A stretch of DNA of 64,000 nt, from NCBI GenBank assembly GCA_020633655.1, contig JACKDF010000007.1, positions 1 to 64,000 on the forward strand, given 5' to 3'. The notes beneath the pieces were generated by a model that made no database searches, was not told where the DNA came from, and saw only the letters and a list, made by a program, of their open reading frames with translations. Origin of the DNA: Deferribacteres bacterium (GTDB taxonomy: Bacteria > Zhuqueibacterota > Zhuqueibacteria > Zhuqueibacterales > Geothermadaptataceae). The translations under genes were made by a program, and so were the position numbers. Of the stretch, positions 53,303 through 63,255 are shown piece after piece. Numbering within the stretch: the stretch's first letter is position 1; each line of letters starts with the position of its first letter.

Positions 53303-55879
53303 TTATGAAACGCTGCTTGCTTTCACTTTAACGAGCGCGTTGTAAAATTCATCAGCAGATTGATAACGATCCGTAGGATTTTTACAGATACTTTTTCGAA
53401 TAATATCATCAAAAATTGTTGGGATCTTTTTATTTACTGTTGAAGGTAACGGCGGATCGATATGCACAAGTTTATATGCAAGCGAAGCAAGAGTATCCCC
53501 GGTGAAAGGCCGCTGACCAGTAAGTAACTCATAGAGCACAATACCAAGGGAGAATACATCGGCTCGACCATCAACTTCTTTACCTTCGATTTGTTCAGGC
53601 GCCATATAGCTTGGTGTTCCGACGACTCTACCGGTTTGTGTCAAGGTTAGATTATTCGTGATTTTTGCAATACCGAAATCGGTAACTTTAACGACATCCT
53701 TCTCAACGATCATAATATTTGATGGTTTGATGTCACGATGAACAACACCCGAATTATGAGCAAATTGCAGAGCTTTGCATGTTTGTAAAATAAGACTTAC
53801 CGCTTTTGCAGGTTCAAGCTCTTTGTGATTATCCAGTAAAATCCGTAAATCTGTTCCCTGTATATATTCCATGACGATATACGAAAAAGAGCTCTCATCC
53901 TCAACATCATAGACTATCACAATATTCGGATGGCTTAGTTTTGCCGCTGCACGCGCCTCACGATAAACACGCGCTTTCAATCTCTTAATTTCTTCTGCTG
54001 TTGCTGTAAGGCTATACGAAACTGTTTTTATAACAACGGTCCGGTCAAGTTTCGGATCCCATGCTTTATACACCCTGCCCGCAGCTCCTCGTCCAATTTC
54101 TTTTTCGATAACGTACCGGCCAATTTTTTTGACCTGAAACTGCGACATTTCTAATGTTTGCGTGTGTTCAGATTCATCTCCGGTGTGACCCGTTTCCTCG
54201 TGTTGAAAACCAACCGGCCGAGAATTTTCGTCGTTCACTAATTTGAGGAAATCCTCTTCATCTTGTGCGCTGAAAGAGGTGGTAAAAACATTGGCATCGT
54301 TATCTTGCGGTGCTTCACGTTTGTCATTTTTTTCAACAATATCGATCAGCGGCTTATCATTCGACGCTTTTGCGATAGAAGCATCTTGTTGTTCCGGATC
54401 TTTTTTATTTTGGTTCTCTTTGAGGAGAGGTGGAATTATCCCTGTTTTACGCGATTGTGTGTGTGTCGAATTGTCAATTTGGTTTTGGAATGCTGTAACC
54501 GCATGTTCTGTGATAGTGAATTGTTGTTTTTGAGGTTTGTTGTTATATACATAGTACGCAACCGCACCGATTATAATAATCGCAGTACTTGCAAGAATAA
54601 TTTTTAGAAGCGGGGATTGCGAGAAATTGCTTTCAGCATAACTCCCGGAAGATTGTTCACTCTCCTTGACTTGCTCATTGAGCGGTTGGTCAATGATACC
54701 CACTGTATCCAGGGTTGCATCCGGGGGAATAAGGTTTGATTTGTCAGCAAGCAGCTCTTTCTTTTTTATGGATTCGATCGAATCAATTCGAGCCAGGTAG
54801 GTTCTTACATTCCTGTCTGATGGATCTTCATTCAGCAGGATTAGGAATAATTTTTGGGCTTCTTTAAATTTTCCTTGTTCATAAAATCGCGCAGCATCTT
54901 CGCTACGTGTGTCTTTGGGTGGAATCTGCTCCTGGACGATAATTTCCGGTTTTTTCTCTATGGGTTTTGAGGGTGTTCTCTGTTCTGCTGCACGTGAATT
55001 TTTTCCTGCTGGCAGCTGTTTTACAGGTGGATTATCAAAATTTGCTTTCGCATCCGATTCCCTGCGTACCTGCGCCTGCGCATCAGCCATCAATCGCTTT
55101 GCTTCCAGGTGATTGGGATCATAACCGATTACCTGCTGCAGCAAAGCTATAGCATCTTTTGCATTACCGGAATTGATATACATTTCCGCTTTATCAAACA
55201 AGCGGGCAATTTCCTGCTCTGTTTCAATCCGTTGAATGTATTTTTGAACATTGGTTAATTTAGGATTGAGCTCCGTCGCTCTTTTGTAGGAGTTTAGCGC
55301 GACTTCAAAATTACCCAGGGCATTGTAAATATGCCCGAGATAATAGTAGCCTCTTCCCTGTTCCACAGGCGAGTTTTCTGCTAATTGGATCGCGCGTTGG
55401 GTGACACTTTTTGCAAGATTGTATTCACCTGTGTTGTAATAACAAATTCCAAGATTGGTGTAAAATGATGCATTTGCCGAGGAGAGTTTAATTGCAGTTT
55501 TCAGATGAGGAATTGCCTCTTCATATCGTTTTGCCACAATGTGGTTTTTTGCTACCTCATTATGGGCTACGGCAAGATATTCCGAGATATTAACGTTCTC
55601 AACTTTCTGTCCACTATCAAGAACTTTGGTAAAATTTGGAATTACGAGTTCATATTCCTTTAAGCTGTAGTAAGCGACGCCTAAAGCATAACGAGCTACA
55701 ATCCAATCTGGATACTTTTTCAACATTTCTTGTAATGCAGGTATGCGCTGCCTGACAGGAAGTTGCGTTACCTGGGAAAGTTGATTGAAATCATCATTCG
55801 ATTGTGCAAAAATTGCCTTATCAGAAAATGCGATGAGTAGCAATGCAAGAAACGAAATTGTAAATATTTTTTTATGCAC
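53303..55879 (-). CDS. Transmembrane Ser/Thr kinase with periplasmic TPR sensor
   Basis: An 858-residue Hanks-type kinase in unusual orientation. A signal peptide (1-26) is followed by TPR repeats at about 28-260 and 325-370 (for example ASFYTNLGICYYNTGEYNLA), a Pro/Lys-rich linker, one membrane helix (424-446, IILASTAIIIIGAVAYYV) and a C-terminal kinase (587-850). The TPR part is thus periplasmic and the kinase cytoplasmic. Kinase motifs are intact: GRGAAGRVY, Lys618, HRDIKPSN (Asp716), DFG (734-736), GTPSYMAPEQ. Many proteins place kinases N-terminal to the membrane helix; here the order is reversed. It starts at ATG 55879 and lies 39 nt ahead of the FHA-phosphatase gene, clearly one functional pair. 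Confidence 0.93.
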   Translation of the reverse strand: MHKKIFTISFLALLLIAFSDKAIFAQSNDDFNQLSQVTQLPVRQRIPALQEMLKKYPDWIVARYALGVAYYSLKEYELVIPNFTKVLDSGQKVENVNISEYLAVAHNEVAKNHIVAKRYEEAIPHLKTAIKLSSANASFYTNLGICYYNTGEYNLAKSVTQRAIQLAENSPVEQGRGYYYLGHIYNALGNFEVALNSYKRATELNPKLTNVQKYIQRIETEQEIARLFDKAEMYINSGNAKDAIALLQQVIGYDPNHLEAKRLMADAQAQVRRESDAKANFDNPPVKQLPAGKNSRAAEQRTPSKPIEKKPEIIVQEQIPPKDTRSEDAARFYEQGKFKEAQKLFLILLNEDPSDRNVRTYLARIDSIESIKKKELLADKSNLIPPDATLDTVGIIDQPLNEQVKESEQSSGSYAESNFSQSPLLKIILASTAIIIIGAVAYYVYNNKPQKQQFTITEHAVTAFQNQIDNSTHTQSRKTGIIPPLLKENQNKKDPEQQDASIAKASNDKPLIDIVEKNDKREAPQDNDANVFTTSFSAQDEEDFLKLVNDENSRPVGFQHEETGHTGDESEHTQTLEMSQFQVKKIGRYVIEKEIGRGAAGRVYKAWDPKLDRTVVIKTVSYSLTATAEEIKRLKARVYREARAAAKLSHPNIVIVYDVEDESSFSYIVMEYIQGTDLRILLDNHKELEPAKAVSLILQTCKALQFAHNSGVVHRDIKPSNIMIVEKDVVKVTDFGIAKITNNLTLTQTGRVVGTPSYMAPEQIEGKEVDGRADVFSLGIVLYELLTGQRPFTGDTLASLAYKLVHIDPPLPSTVNKKIPTIFDDIIRKSICKNPTDRYQSADEFYNALVKVKASSVS

Positions 55880-55999
55880 GGAATTATTATCTGTTGAAAT
55901 CGATTACCACGAAACACAGCTTCTTATAATAAAATAAGTGTAAGGGAATTGCAATATAAATAATTACTACGGTATTACTTTTATTTTGTAAATATCTTC

Positions 56000-58900
56000 C
56001 TAACGAATAAATACTAATTTCTCTTGCGCAATCTGTGCACCACTAATTAGTTTGATAAAATAGACGCCACTTACCAATTGCTGACCCGAAAAATCTCTGC
56101 CATTCCAGATAATCGCATGCTGTCCCGCAGTAAATGATGAACTCGATTGGGAATTCCACACGAGTTGTCCAAGAATATTATATATTTTTAAATCGATATT
56201 CGCCTCGTTCGGTAATCCAAATCGAATTTTTATTTGACCATCGCTCGAAATTCTGTAGGGATTTGGCCACGGGTGATCCAGGGTTAACCGGTTCGGAATT
56301 TTTTCAGTAGCTAACTCCCTTGCAGAACCCGTTTTAATGAGAAATGTCCGTTTTGCCGACGTACCGGATACCATAAACACAAAAGGTGTCAGACTATCAA
56401 TCCTTTTCTCAATTCCTGTTGCCACATCGAAAAGGAACACATCGGTTTCAGTTGGCAGTGCGACAAGTTCATTTAAAGTAATTTGTGCTTCACCGGGTTG
56501 AAGATTATCAACTACAAAAGTCCAGGAATTGTTATTTATTTTTTCAGAACGCACGCATACAGCGAGTTCGGCTTTGGTGTCTGGTTCGACAAAGAATAAC
56601 CGGGGAGCTTTGTCAAATAATGGCGGCTCTGAAATGTGTTGCGGTTCATCGCCAACGCCAAACCAGTTTGATTTATCAGAATAAGTCCCTGATTGAATTG
56701 AGAGCTGCAATAACCAATCAAGCTCTTCCGCTGATTCAATGGGGGATTTTTTACTCAATGGTGTCTTGTCTATAAAATCAAGTGTGATTTGTTGTTCCGT
56801 TGAGGTGTTGTTTAAAATAAAATATCCTCGCCAGGGCTGCATGCCCTCACTGGCAATCGAGTAACCATTATCCCACTGCCAGAAAGCATTCTCAACACCT
56901 TGGGGCACGTTGATCGCAGATGGTGTTACATTCCATGCCCATGGAGAGCCGATAATGTTCCATCCCGGCTGCAAGGAAATCGAAACGATTTCGTCTGTGA
57001 GTACCGAATTGACTTCTTTTGTTAGCCAGGACTTGGCATCCCGCGTGATTAACCAGAATCCTTCGCCAGAATTCAAAGTAGTGAAACTAGTTTCGTTCAA
57101 TTCGACATATGATGTGCCGGAATACTTTAAAATACGCCACTTGGTGTCGTCATATTTACCAAAAATTGATTCGAAATACGGTAATGCTTGTTGAGCAGAA
57201 AAATCGAATGGAATGGAAACAAGTTGATATTCATTTTTCAGTGTTTTCGGGGCCGCATTACCGGTGCTGGAAATAGAAATGCTTTTGTAATTCAGACCAG
57301 TGTTTGGTTCTTCAAGCCAGGTCCGGTTACCCGCCTTGTCATCCGCAAAAATTGTATACTCGAGACCTGTTGCACTAATGAGATTTGCAGGCAAAATACA
57401 AGTGAATGATTCCGATTGCGTACCTGTGCCGGTCATTCCTTTCTCAGAAAAAATGCCTCCCGGTGAACGGTAAAGCAGACCGACATATCGAATTCCGGAA
57501 AGACCATCCGTGGCATGGGCGAGGAATTCCAGATCTTGTGCTTTTGATGCGGTTTGGAGAAAACCGTGCTGCAAATAGGGTTTTACAGAATCAATTGTGA
57601 AGGAAAGTTCTGTACTGGAAATTCTATTTCCTGCGCTGTCGATGGCAGCGATCGACCAACTAAACAACTTTCCATCCAATTGCATTGGAAAAAATGTAGT
57701 TAATGTATCACCGTTTACCGTCATAGTGTCTACAGGAAGTACAACGGTTTCATCAAGGTTCAAAGTGATTTCATACCCCGAGACTCCTGAAACGGAATCT
57801 GTTGCAGCTATCCACTGGAATACCAGAGTATCAGCACGCGCCCAATTGTTTGGAAAAATTGGTTTCGCTTGTGCGGGTTTCGTATTGTCGAGCTTGTAGT
57901 GAAGTTGCACTGCCGTACGAAAATCGTGATTGCCAGCGGCATCACCGAGCCAGCAGTAGAACGGCACATGTCCACGTGTTACGGGAGTGAGTATGCTTTC
58001 AACAAACTCCGAATTCCCGGATTGTGAGACATTCAATTGCGCATCAAAGTCTGTGCTGTCCTGGGGAGAAGATAAATACTTAACGAAAAGCGTCGTAATG
58101 ACACTACCGCTATCCGCTGGATTTTTCCATTTCACGGTAAAAGAGTCAACAGAAGTCCATGAATTATTTTCAACAAAAGCGTCGACCATTGCGACAGGTG
58201 CATCGATATCAGGCTTGCTGCTTACTTCGATTTTGAAGGTTTGTTGGGCCATTCCACCGTTATTATCCTCAGCCTTAAGTTGGACATCGAATTGCAGCCC
58301 GTCTGCCGTTGCCGGAGCTATACCCTGTAATACATTTTCCATCAAAGTTAACCAGGGGGGACCTTTTTCAAGGCTTAATTTCACGACGTCATTGCTGTCG
58401 GGATCAACTACGTTTATCGTATATTTATAGGATAAGTCGACGTAGGCGGTTGTAATTGGCAGACTCAGAAATTGTGGAGGATCATTGGTGTTTATTACAG
58501 TTAACTCATATCCCTGTACGACGATCGCACCGGAAATATCCGACACAGTGATAATAACCGAATCTTTGCCCACGTCCGCTGATGTTGGAGTTCCGCTAAG
58601 CAAACCAGAAATCGCATCAATTTGCAGCCATGTCGGTGCTTTTCGAAGTGAATAAGTGAGTTGATCTCCCAAATCCTCATCCACTGCGCTGACCTTGAAT
58701 GAATAGAGAGAATCTTCGATAGCTGTAGCGGGTGGCAAACCAGAGGTTATGACTGGGGCATCGTTTACATTGAGAACCGTTAAGGTGAACTGCTGCTCAA
58801 CACTGGCGCCGTGTTCATCAACTGCCAGGAGAACGACTACCGTGTCACCAACATTTTGATTTAACGGTGTACCGCTGAGTAAAACCTGGGTTGAGTCAAA

Positions 58901-60700
58901 ATTTAGCCAGCCTGGGATGGTTTTCGCATTTATTCGAACTATGTCACCATCATCATCCTCTGCTGTTGGGGAATAGGTGTATAGCTCATCCTCTTTTGTT
59001 TCGATGACGGGTGTACTGGTGAAGCGGGGTGCTGTATTATCCGTTTCTATGGTTATCATAAAATTTTGTGCTGCGGTTGCACCACGGCTATCGGTTACAA
59101 CGATTTTCACATTTTCACTTTGCGTCGGTGTGACCACAGGTGGCGTTCCCGAAAGTACACCTGAATTATCGATCTGGAGCCAATTTGGACCTGTCACCAT
59201 TTCATAGGTTAAAGGTGTATCCTTGTCGATATCTCCTGCAATGATTTCATATACATAAGGCACGTTTGCAAACGCAATTTCGATTGGTGTTGAATAAATT
59301 ACAGGGTCCACATTTCCGAGAGTTCCATCACCAAGAATAAATTGTGCATAGATATCATTATTTTCTGAACGATAATCCTGCCAGGTGATGAAAAGTCGGT
59401 CGTCAATGACATTTGCAAAAGGATTTGTTTGATCGCTATTGTGTTGCGACACAGCAATTCCTTCTTCGCCCCAATCAAGGGATTGATCTTCGGCGAGGTG
59501 CTGTGCCCAAATATCAAGATTCCCTTGTTGGGCATCCGCCCAGGTTAAGTATACGCCTTGCTGTCCATCGTGAGCGATGTGGAATGCTGCATCGTAGCCA
59601 TTTTCACCAACGAGCTGTATGCCGGAATTTGTCCAGAGACGATCTCCATTCGTATTGAATCGTTGGGCGTATATGCCCTGGGAGGGTGCGCTGGTTTCCT
59701 GCCAAACGATGATGACACCTTGTTGTTCATCATTTACGATTTGTGGAGATACCGGTTCGTTACTGCTGGTTGATACTCGCTCACCACCAGTTCCCCAGCG
59801 AAGCTGACCATTTAAATTGATCTTTTGTGCATAAACTTCTTTGTTTCTGTTAAGGAAGCCAGCTTGTTCCCATACGACTATAACTTCTTCGTTTATTGCA
59901 GAGGCACTGCTCTTCACATGAATAAGTTTGGGATTTTGCATGATAAATCCCGTCCCCGGTGCAATTCCATTTTGATCAGAAATTGCACTGCCTGAATTTT
60001 TTGAATAAGCCCCCAGGCGGACTGTATTGCCGTCCTGCCATGCGACAACAAGAGCGGAGGCGAGGCTGGTAATCTCTCCTAAAATTTGTTGGCCGGTTTT
60101 GTTAATAATGACGGCGTTGTCGTTCCACTCTTTGCTGCCATTCGCATTGAATTGCTGGGAATAGAGATCAATATCATTCGGATTATCCCCCCCGCTTACA
60201 TTACTTTGTTGCCAAACGACATAACATCCCCCTGCAAGATTGTCAGTCACGTGTGGTCGACGAAAATTTAAGCTGGTTTCAGATAACTTTGCGGGTTCAT
60301 TCCATAATGCACGGCCATTGGCATCTATTTTTGTAACGCGAAGTGCTGAAACGCCGTTGGTTTCTTCCGCCCACGTAACAAAAAAATAGTCATTCGAATT
60401 CGCATCGAGATGAAACCAATCGATTCGAGTATTGGGAACTTGAAATTCACCCAAGGTTAGTGAATCGGGTAATCCGTTCGCTGCAAGTTTAATATATTGC
60501 AGCCGATCGGTTGTGGTTTGTTTATCAATCCACATAAGGAAAATGCCACCATTGACCTTAACAGATTGCGGTAAAATCTGATCCTGAGCCTGAACCGAGA
60601 CAGGAATATTGTTTACAGATTGTGCCCAACTCTGAAAAGCAAAGAAAGATAATGAAACAATTAGCAGGCGCATTAACCTGAATGGTTTCCGAGATTGCAT
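56000..60700 (-). CDS. Giant surface protein: propeller-like repeats, Ig-like domains, sorting domain
   Basis: A 1566-residue exported protein. Start ATG 60700 has AGAGG 9 nt upstream and begins a signal peptide (MRLLIVSLSFFAFQSWAQ inside the first 27 residues); TTG 60724 and ATG 60718 are weaker. Residues about 30-475 hold around eight repeats with W(Q/A/E)D or WQE blades (VVWQQS, VAWQDGN, ITWQDYRSEN), like a beta-propeller. About 480-860 contain four or five putative-Ig/cadherin-like domains with PTWLQID..GLLSGTP and acidic DxDxD calcium-type turns. About 865-1110 are more beta-sandwiches, about 1150-1450 an unknown segment, and the end is a sorting domain (PWPNPYRISSDG, SGVYFIKL). It may be an adhesin or an envelope sensor; the adjacent kinase suggests signalling. 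Confidence 0.87.
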   Translation of the reverse strand: MQSRKPFRLMRLLIVSLSFFAFQSWAQSVNNIPVSVQAQDQILPQSVKVNGGIFLMWIDKQTTTDRLQYIKLAANGLPDSLTLGEFQVPNTRIDWFHLDANSNDYFFVTWAEETNGVSALRVTKIDANGRALWNEPAKLSETSLNFRRPHVTDNLAGGCYVVWQQSNVSGGDNPNDIDLYSQQFNANGSKEWNDNAVIINKTGQQILGEITSLASALVVAWQDGNTVRLGAYSKNSGSAISDQNGIAPGTGFIMQNPKLIHVKSSASAINEEVIVVWEQAGFLNRNKEVYAQKINLNGQLRWGTGGERVSTSSNEPVSPQIVNDEQQGVIIVWQETSAPSQGIYAQRFNTNGDRLWTNSGIQLVGENGYDAAFHIAHDGQQGVYLTWADAQQGNLDIWAQHLAEDQSLDWGEEGIAVSQHNSDQTNPFANVIDDRLFITWQDYRSENNDIYAQFILGDGTLGNVDPVIYSTPIEIAFANVPYVYEIIAGDIDKDTPLTYEMVTGPNWLQIDNSGVLSGTPPVVTPTQSENVKIVVTDSRGATAAQNFMITIETDNTAPRFTSTPVIETKEDELYTYSPTAEDDDGDIVRINAKTIPGWLNFDSTQVLLSGTPLNQNVGDTVVVLLAVDEHGASVEQQFTLTVLNVNDAPVITSGLPPATAIEDSLYSFKVSAVDEDLGDQLTYSLRKAPTWLQIDAISGLLSGTPTSADVGKDSVIITVSDISGAIVVQGYELTVINTNDPPQFLSLPITTAYVDLSYKYTINVVDPDSNDVVKLSLEKGPPWLTLMENVLQGIAPATADGLQFDVQLKAEDNNGGMAQQTFKIEVSSKPDIDAPVAMVDAFVENNSWTSVDSFTVKWKNPADSGSVITTLFVKYLSSPQDSTDFDAQLNVSQSGNSEFVESILTPVTRGHVPFYCWLGDAAGNHDFRTAVQLHYKLDNTKPAQAKPIFPNNWARADTLVFQWIAATDSVSGVSGYEITLNLDETVVLPVDTMTVNGDTLTTFFPMQLDGKLFSWSIAAIDSAGNRISSTELSFTIDSVKPYLQHGFLQTASKAQDLEFLAHATDGLSGIRYVGLLYRSPGGIFSEKGMTGTGTQSESFTCILPANLISATGLEYTIFADDKAGNRTWLEEPNTGLNYKSISISSTGNAAPKTLKNEYQLVSIPFDFSAQQALPYFESIFGKYDDTKWRILKYSGTSYVELNETSFTTLNSGEGFWLITRDAKSWLTKEVNSVLTDEIVSISLQPGWNIIGSPWAWNVTPSAINVPQGVENAFWQWDNGYSIASEGMQPWRGYFILNNTSTEQQITLDFIDKTPLSKKSPIESAEELDWLLQLSIQSGTYSDKSNWFGVGDEPQHISEPPLFDKAPRLFFVEPDTKAELAVCVRSEKINNNSWTFVVDNLQPGEAQITLNELVALPTETDVFLFDVATGIEKRIDSLTPFVFMVSGTSAKRTFLIKTGSARELATEKIPNRLTLDHPWPNPYRISSDGQIKIRFGLPNEANIDLKIYNILGQLVWNSQSSSSFTAGQHAIIWNGRDFSGQQLVSGVYFIKLISGAQIAQEKLVFIR

Positions 60701-60720
60701 AAAATAAAACCTCTGCATGA

Positions 60721-61482
60721 TCAATTATTTTCCGGGGGGGTTGGCGGATCTGTTAGTTTACTTTGTGATCCACCATCATCCGCATTTTTAAGGGTGAGAT
60801 AAAGAACACCGCCACCTGCGACAACGGCGGATGCAATGTACTTTTTCCAGCTCCTCCCTTTTGCTGCCGAAGTAGTATCTAATACTGCATCAGCGTTTTC
60901 AGTTGACGAAGTGTCCGCGGGCGCAATAATCAACGGCATCTCCGGGAGCAGAGCCGGTGGTTCATCATGGGGAATTTCAGCGTTCAAATCGAATTCGGGT
61001 GCATCAAAAAGCAATTCAACCATACGGCGAAACGGGAATTCAGCAATCTTTGCTGGATTGCATTCACATGGCTGAACAACGACTTTTGTAATTAAGCCAA
61101 TTTCAACATCATATTGCGATACTTTAAATTTTGACGAGCTTGCTTCATTTTCAATGGCAGGTAGAAACAGGAGATTTACTCCAATTTTTGCGCCCAGTGC
61201 AAGCAATTCATCATCGGTGTACTCGAGTTTTGGTTTCGCATTTGTTTGGAAGGAACGAATTGAATCGCTGTTTCCGGAGGTAAATTCTTCCCGAGTTAAA
61301 ATGTGGGCAGAGAGTTCTCTTGAAATTTTTTGACTCTGTGTGCCTGAAATGTTAACTGAATAGGTAGGCAGGACATAGATCGACCTTTTTGACTGAGAAA
61401 AAAGAGAGGTGTTCAGACAAAATATGGTGAGTGTTATTATGCCCGCCCTGGCAATTTTTAATAACGTGAATGTTTTATGCAT
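60721..61482 (-). CDS. Periplasmic protein with C-terminal membrane anchor, unknown
   Basis: A 253-residue protein not recognised. ATG 61482 (AAGGAAAT upstream) starts a signal peptide of about 30 residues ending SLFSQ; the frame is open 24 nt further to a GTG. Residues about 32-150 are alpha/beta with IYVLPTYSVNISG and GAKIGVNLLFLPAI, a style seen in periplasmic lipoprotein-like GNA1162/CsgG-type folds, but this is a weak resemblance. After an acidic/proline-rich linker comes a hydrophobic helix (KYIASAVVAGGGVLYLTL, about 215-235) and a short polar tail. It stands 20 nt ahead of the giant surface protein and is probably translated from the same transcript. Confidence 0.7.
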   Translation of the reverse strand: MHKTFTLLKIARAGIITLTIFCLNTSLFSQSKRSIYVLPTYSVNISGTQSQKISRELSAHILTREEFTSGNSDSIRSFQTNAKPKLEYTDDELLALGAKIGVNLLFLPAIENEASSSKFKVSQYDVEIGLITKVVVQPCECNPAKIAEFPFRRMVELLFDAPEFDLNAEIPHDEPPALLPEMPLIIAPADTSSTENADAVLDTTSAAKGRSWKKYIASAVVAGGGVLYLTLKNADDGGSQSKLTDPPTPPENN

Positions 61483-61506
61483 GCTGCTTAATTTCCTTAT
61501 AAGCAC

Positions 61507-61986
61507 CAGGTAGTTAGCTCAATAGAATTATTAAGTTGGTTGCTGTTTCGTGTAGATTTCCATTTGTGAGATTTAAGTTATTTTGACCGTTCCAGACAAA
61601 ATAAACATGTGACTCCAGGTACTTTTAAATTATTATACCTGAAAAAGCAGAGAATCGCATAATTTATTCTCAAGATTTAATATGGCTTCTACAGTCAAGT
61701 TAAACTCATTAAAATGTGAGGTAAAGAAAACCTGGTTTGGTTTCTGGTGGACTATTTGGTGGTAGTGAAAACACTGCAGAAGTCAAATTAAAAATTATGG
61801 TAACATATTAATTATTATGGGAAAGAAAAGCAAGCTTTTTAAAAGCCGGTCAAATACTTCGACAAGTAAACCTGGAATGATCACTATGTTTTTTCGTCAG
61901 GTGAGATATCCCAAATGCTGGCCAAGGGATCGGGCCAGCATTTTGAATAAAATTGGTATGTTAGGCTGATTGTCCGTAGAGAATAC
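61507..61986. other. Intergenic region with strong hairpin
   Basis: A roughly 480-bp gap. It holds a 11-bp perfect hairpin (listed separately) behind the PorV-like gene and CAGGTA/TACCTG near 61617-61645. A 50-codon open frame on the plus strand at 61818-61970 has no supporting features. Confidence 0.4.
61913..61943 (-). terminator. Perfect 11-bp hairpin behind the PorV-like gene
   Basis: AAATGCTGGCC (61913-61923) and GGCCAGCATTT (61933-61943) around a 9-nt loop. On the minus strand it lies 43 nt past the stop at 61987, the right place for a terminator, but no T-run follows, so it may instead protect the transcript end. Confidence 0.6.
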
Positions 61987-63255
61987 TTAACGTGTGCCTA
62001 TTTTTAAATCGAATGCTAATCCTAAACCGGTTCCGAAGCCTGGCAGGAGTGATTGATGGGCCAGTGTAGCCAAATTAAATGAAAATGAACCAAATTTTAG
62101 GCCAAATCCCAAAGCACTTAAAAATCGCTCATCACCGCCAAATGCGAAACCTGCGCGTAAAGGCAAAATATGGAATCCCATGTATTCAACGCCAAGCGCG
62201 AGTTGTGGCATCGTGCTCACACCTGGATTGGGACTAAATCCTTGTATATAATCAGCAGAAAAAATGTACGCACGCGTTTTATAGGACGAACCAAATCGCA
62301 TTTTTGCAGGCAAACTCGTTGAAAAGTCTTTTCCAGCTATCTCTTCGTCATAATCATTAAACAAGCTGTCGGCATCTGTATTTGCGATTTTTTCTGCTGT
62401 AAGGGAGTCTGCACTTGTACCGTACCTGTATAATTTTACCTCATTCGTCCAGCGAATGGCACCTAAATTATCGATCGTCCATGAAAATGCAATATTATTG
62501 TCCAATTGTGCTGCACAACCAAAATCAAATGCGAAACCGTTGCCGCCGAGGGCTGTTCGAAATTCCATCTCTGATGCTAATTCGATGCCATCAAGCGTTG
62601 TTATAAAATGACTGTTTGATTTCAGAACTTCAGCATAGCCTATGCCGCGAACATAGTGAAATGTGCCACCAATTGCAAATTCCTGAAATAAGTCAACATC
62701 CATTGGCATTCCATAGCTGAAAGAAAATCTGGTAAAGCCATAGGCCTCGCCGCGTGTCTCCGATAAATCATAGACTTTATCCAGCGAATTGCCGTAAAAT
62801 GCCAACTCGATAAACTCTTTTGCGAGATGCATATTTGATGCTGCTCCAGCCGAAATCGCAAAGGCATAATTTTTAATAGAGCAAGCGAAAATGTTTGAAC
62901 CAAAATTTCCAAAAGCACCAATTCCATCGTCCGGAATACTGTTTAAAATATTATTTTTGTCGGATTCCGTTAAATATTTACCATTGTATTTTTTATAATC
63001 ACCAATGCTAAATGAATTGTTTTGTGCGCCCAATCCAAAATTCAGGAAGTGGAAACTTTTCCCAGGTTTGTCAGAAAGTCCAAGGTTGGCTGGACTCCAG
63101 GATATGGATTCAAATCCGCGGGCTACGGCGCCATAGGCACCAGCGACACCGATACTTCTTGCATTCGCATACTGGGTTTGTGCAACAACTGGGCTCGACA
63201 GGAAAACGAGAAATACACCAATGCCTAAGACGAAATTCCATTTTATTGTTTTCAT
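61987..63255 (-). CDS. PorV/FadL-like outer-membrane beta-barrel protein
   Basis: A 422-residue exported protein. Signal peptide 1-25 ends in VVAQ. ARSIGVAGAYGAVARGFESISWSPANLGLS right after it is the known opening of PorV/PorQ-like and related barrels (aromatic-hydrocarbon porin fold, DUF5723-like). The rest shows regular amphipathic beta strands with aromatic girdles, ending LGLAFDLKIG. PorV works as a shuttle for type IX substrates, so this could serve the sorting-domain proteins of this window, but paralogues with other roles are numerous. It overlaps the upstream gene by 1 nt (TAATG). Confidence 0.78.
   Translation of the reverse strand: MKTIKWNFVLGIGVFLVFLSSPVVAQTQYANARSIGVAGAYGAVARGFESISWSPANLGLSDKPGKSFHFLNFGLGAQNNSFSIGDYKKYNGKYLTESDKNNILNSIPDDGIGAFGNFGSNIFACSIKNYAFAISAGAASNMHLAKEFIELAFYGNSLDKVYDLSETRGEAYGFTRFSFSYGMPMDVDLFQEFAIGGTFHYVRGIGYAEVLKSNSHFITTLDGIELASEMEFRTALGGNGFAFDFGCAAQLDNNIAFSWTIDNLGAIRWTNEVKLYRYGTSADSLTAEKIANTDADSLFNDYDEEIAGKDFSTSLPAKMRFGSSYKTRAYIFSADYIQGFSPNPGVSTMPQLALGVEYMGFHILPLRAGFAFGGDERFLSALGFGLKFGSFSFNLATLAHQSLLPGFGTGLGLAFDLKIGTR

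Noticed and set aside
48821..61482. Minus-strand kinase, phosphatase, JAMM-DinG block as a phage-defence island
   Set aside because: No nuclease, methylase, toxin or mobility gene is present, and the neighbours are envelope proteins; signalling explains the content better.
61818..61970. 50-codon plus-strand frame containing the perfect hairpin
   Set aside because: No ribosome site, odd composition, and the hairpin lies inside the frame; judged chance.
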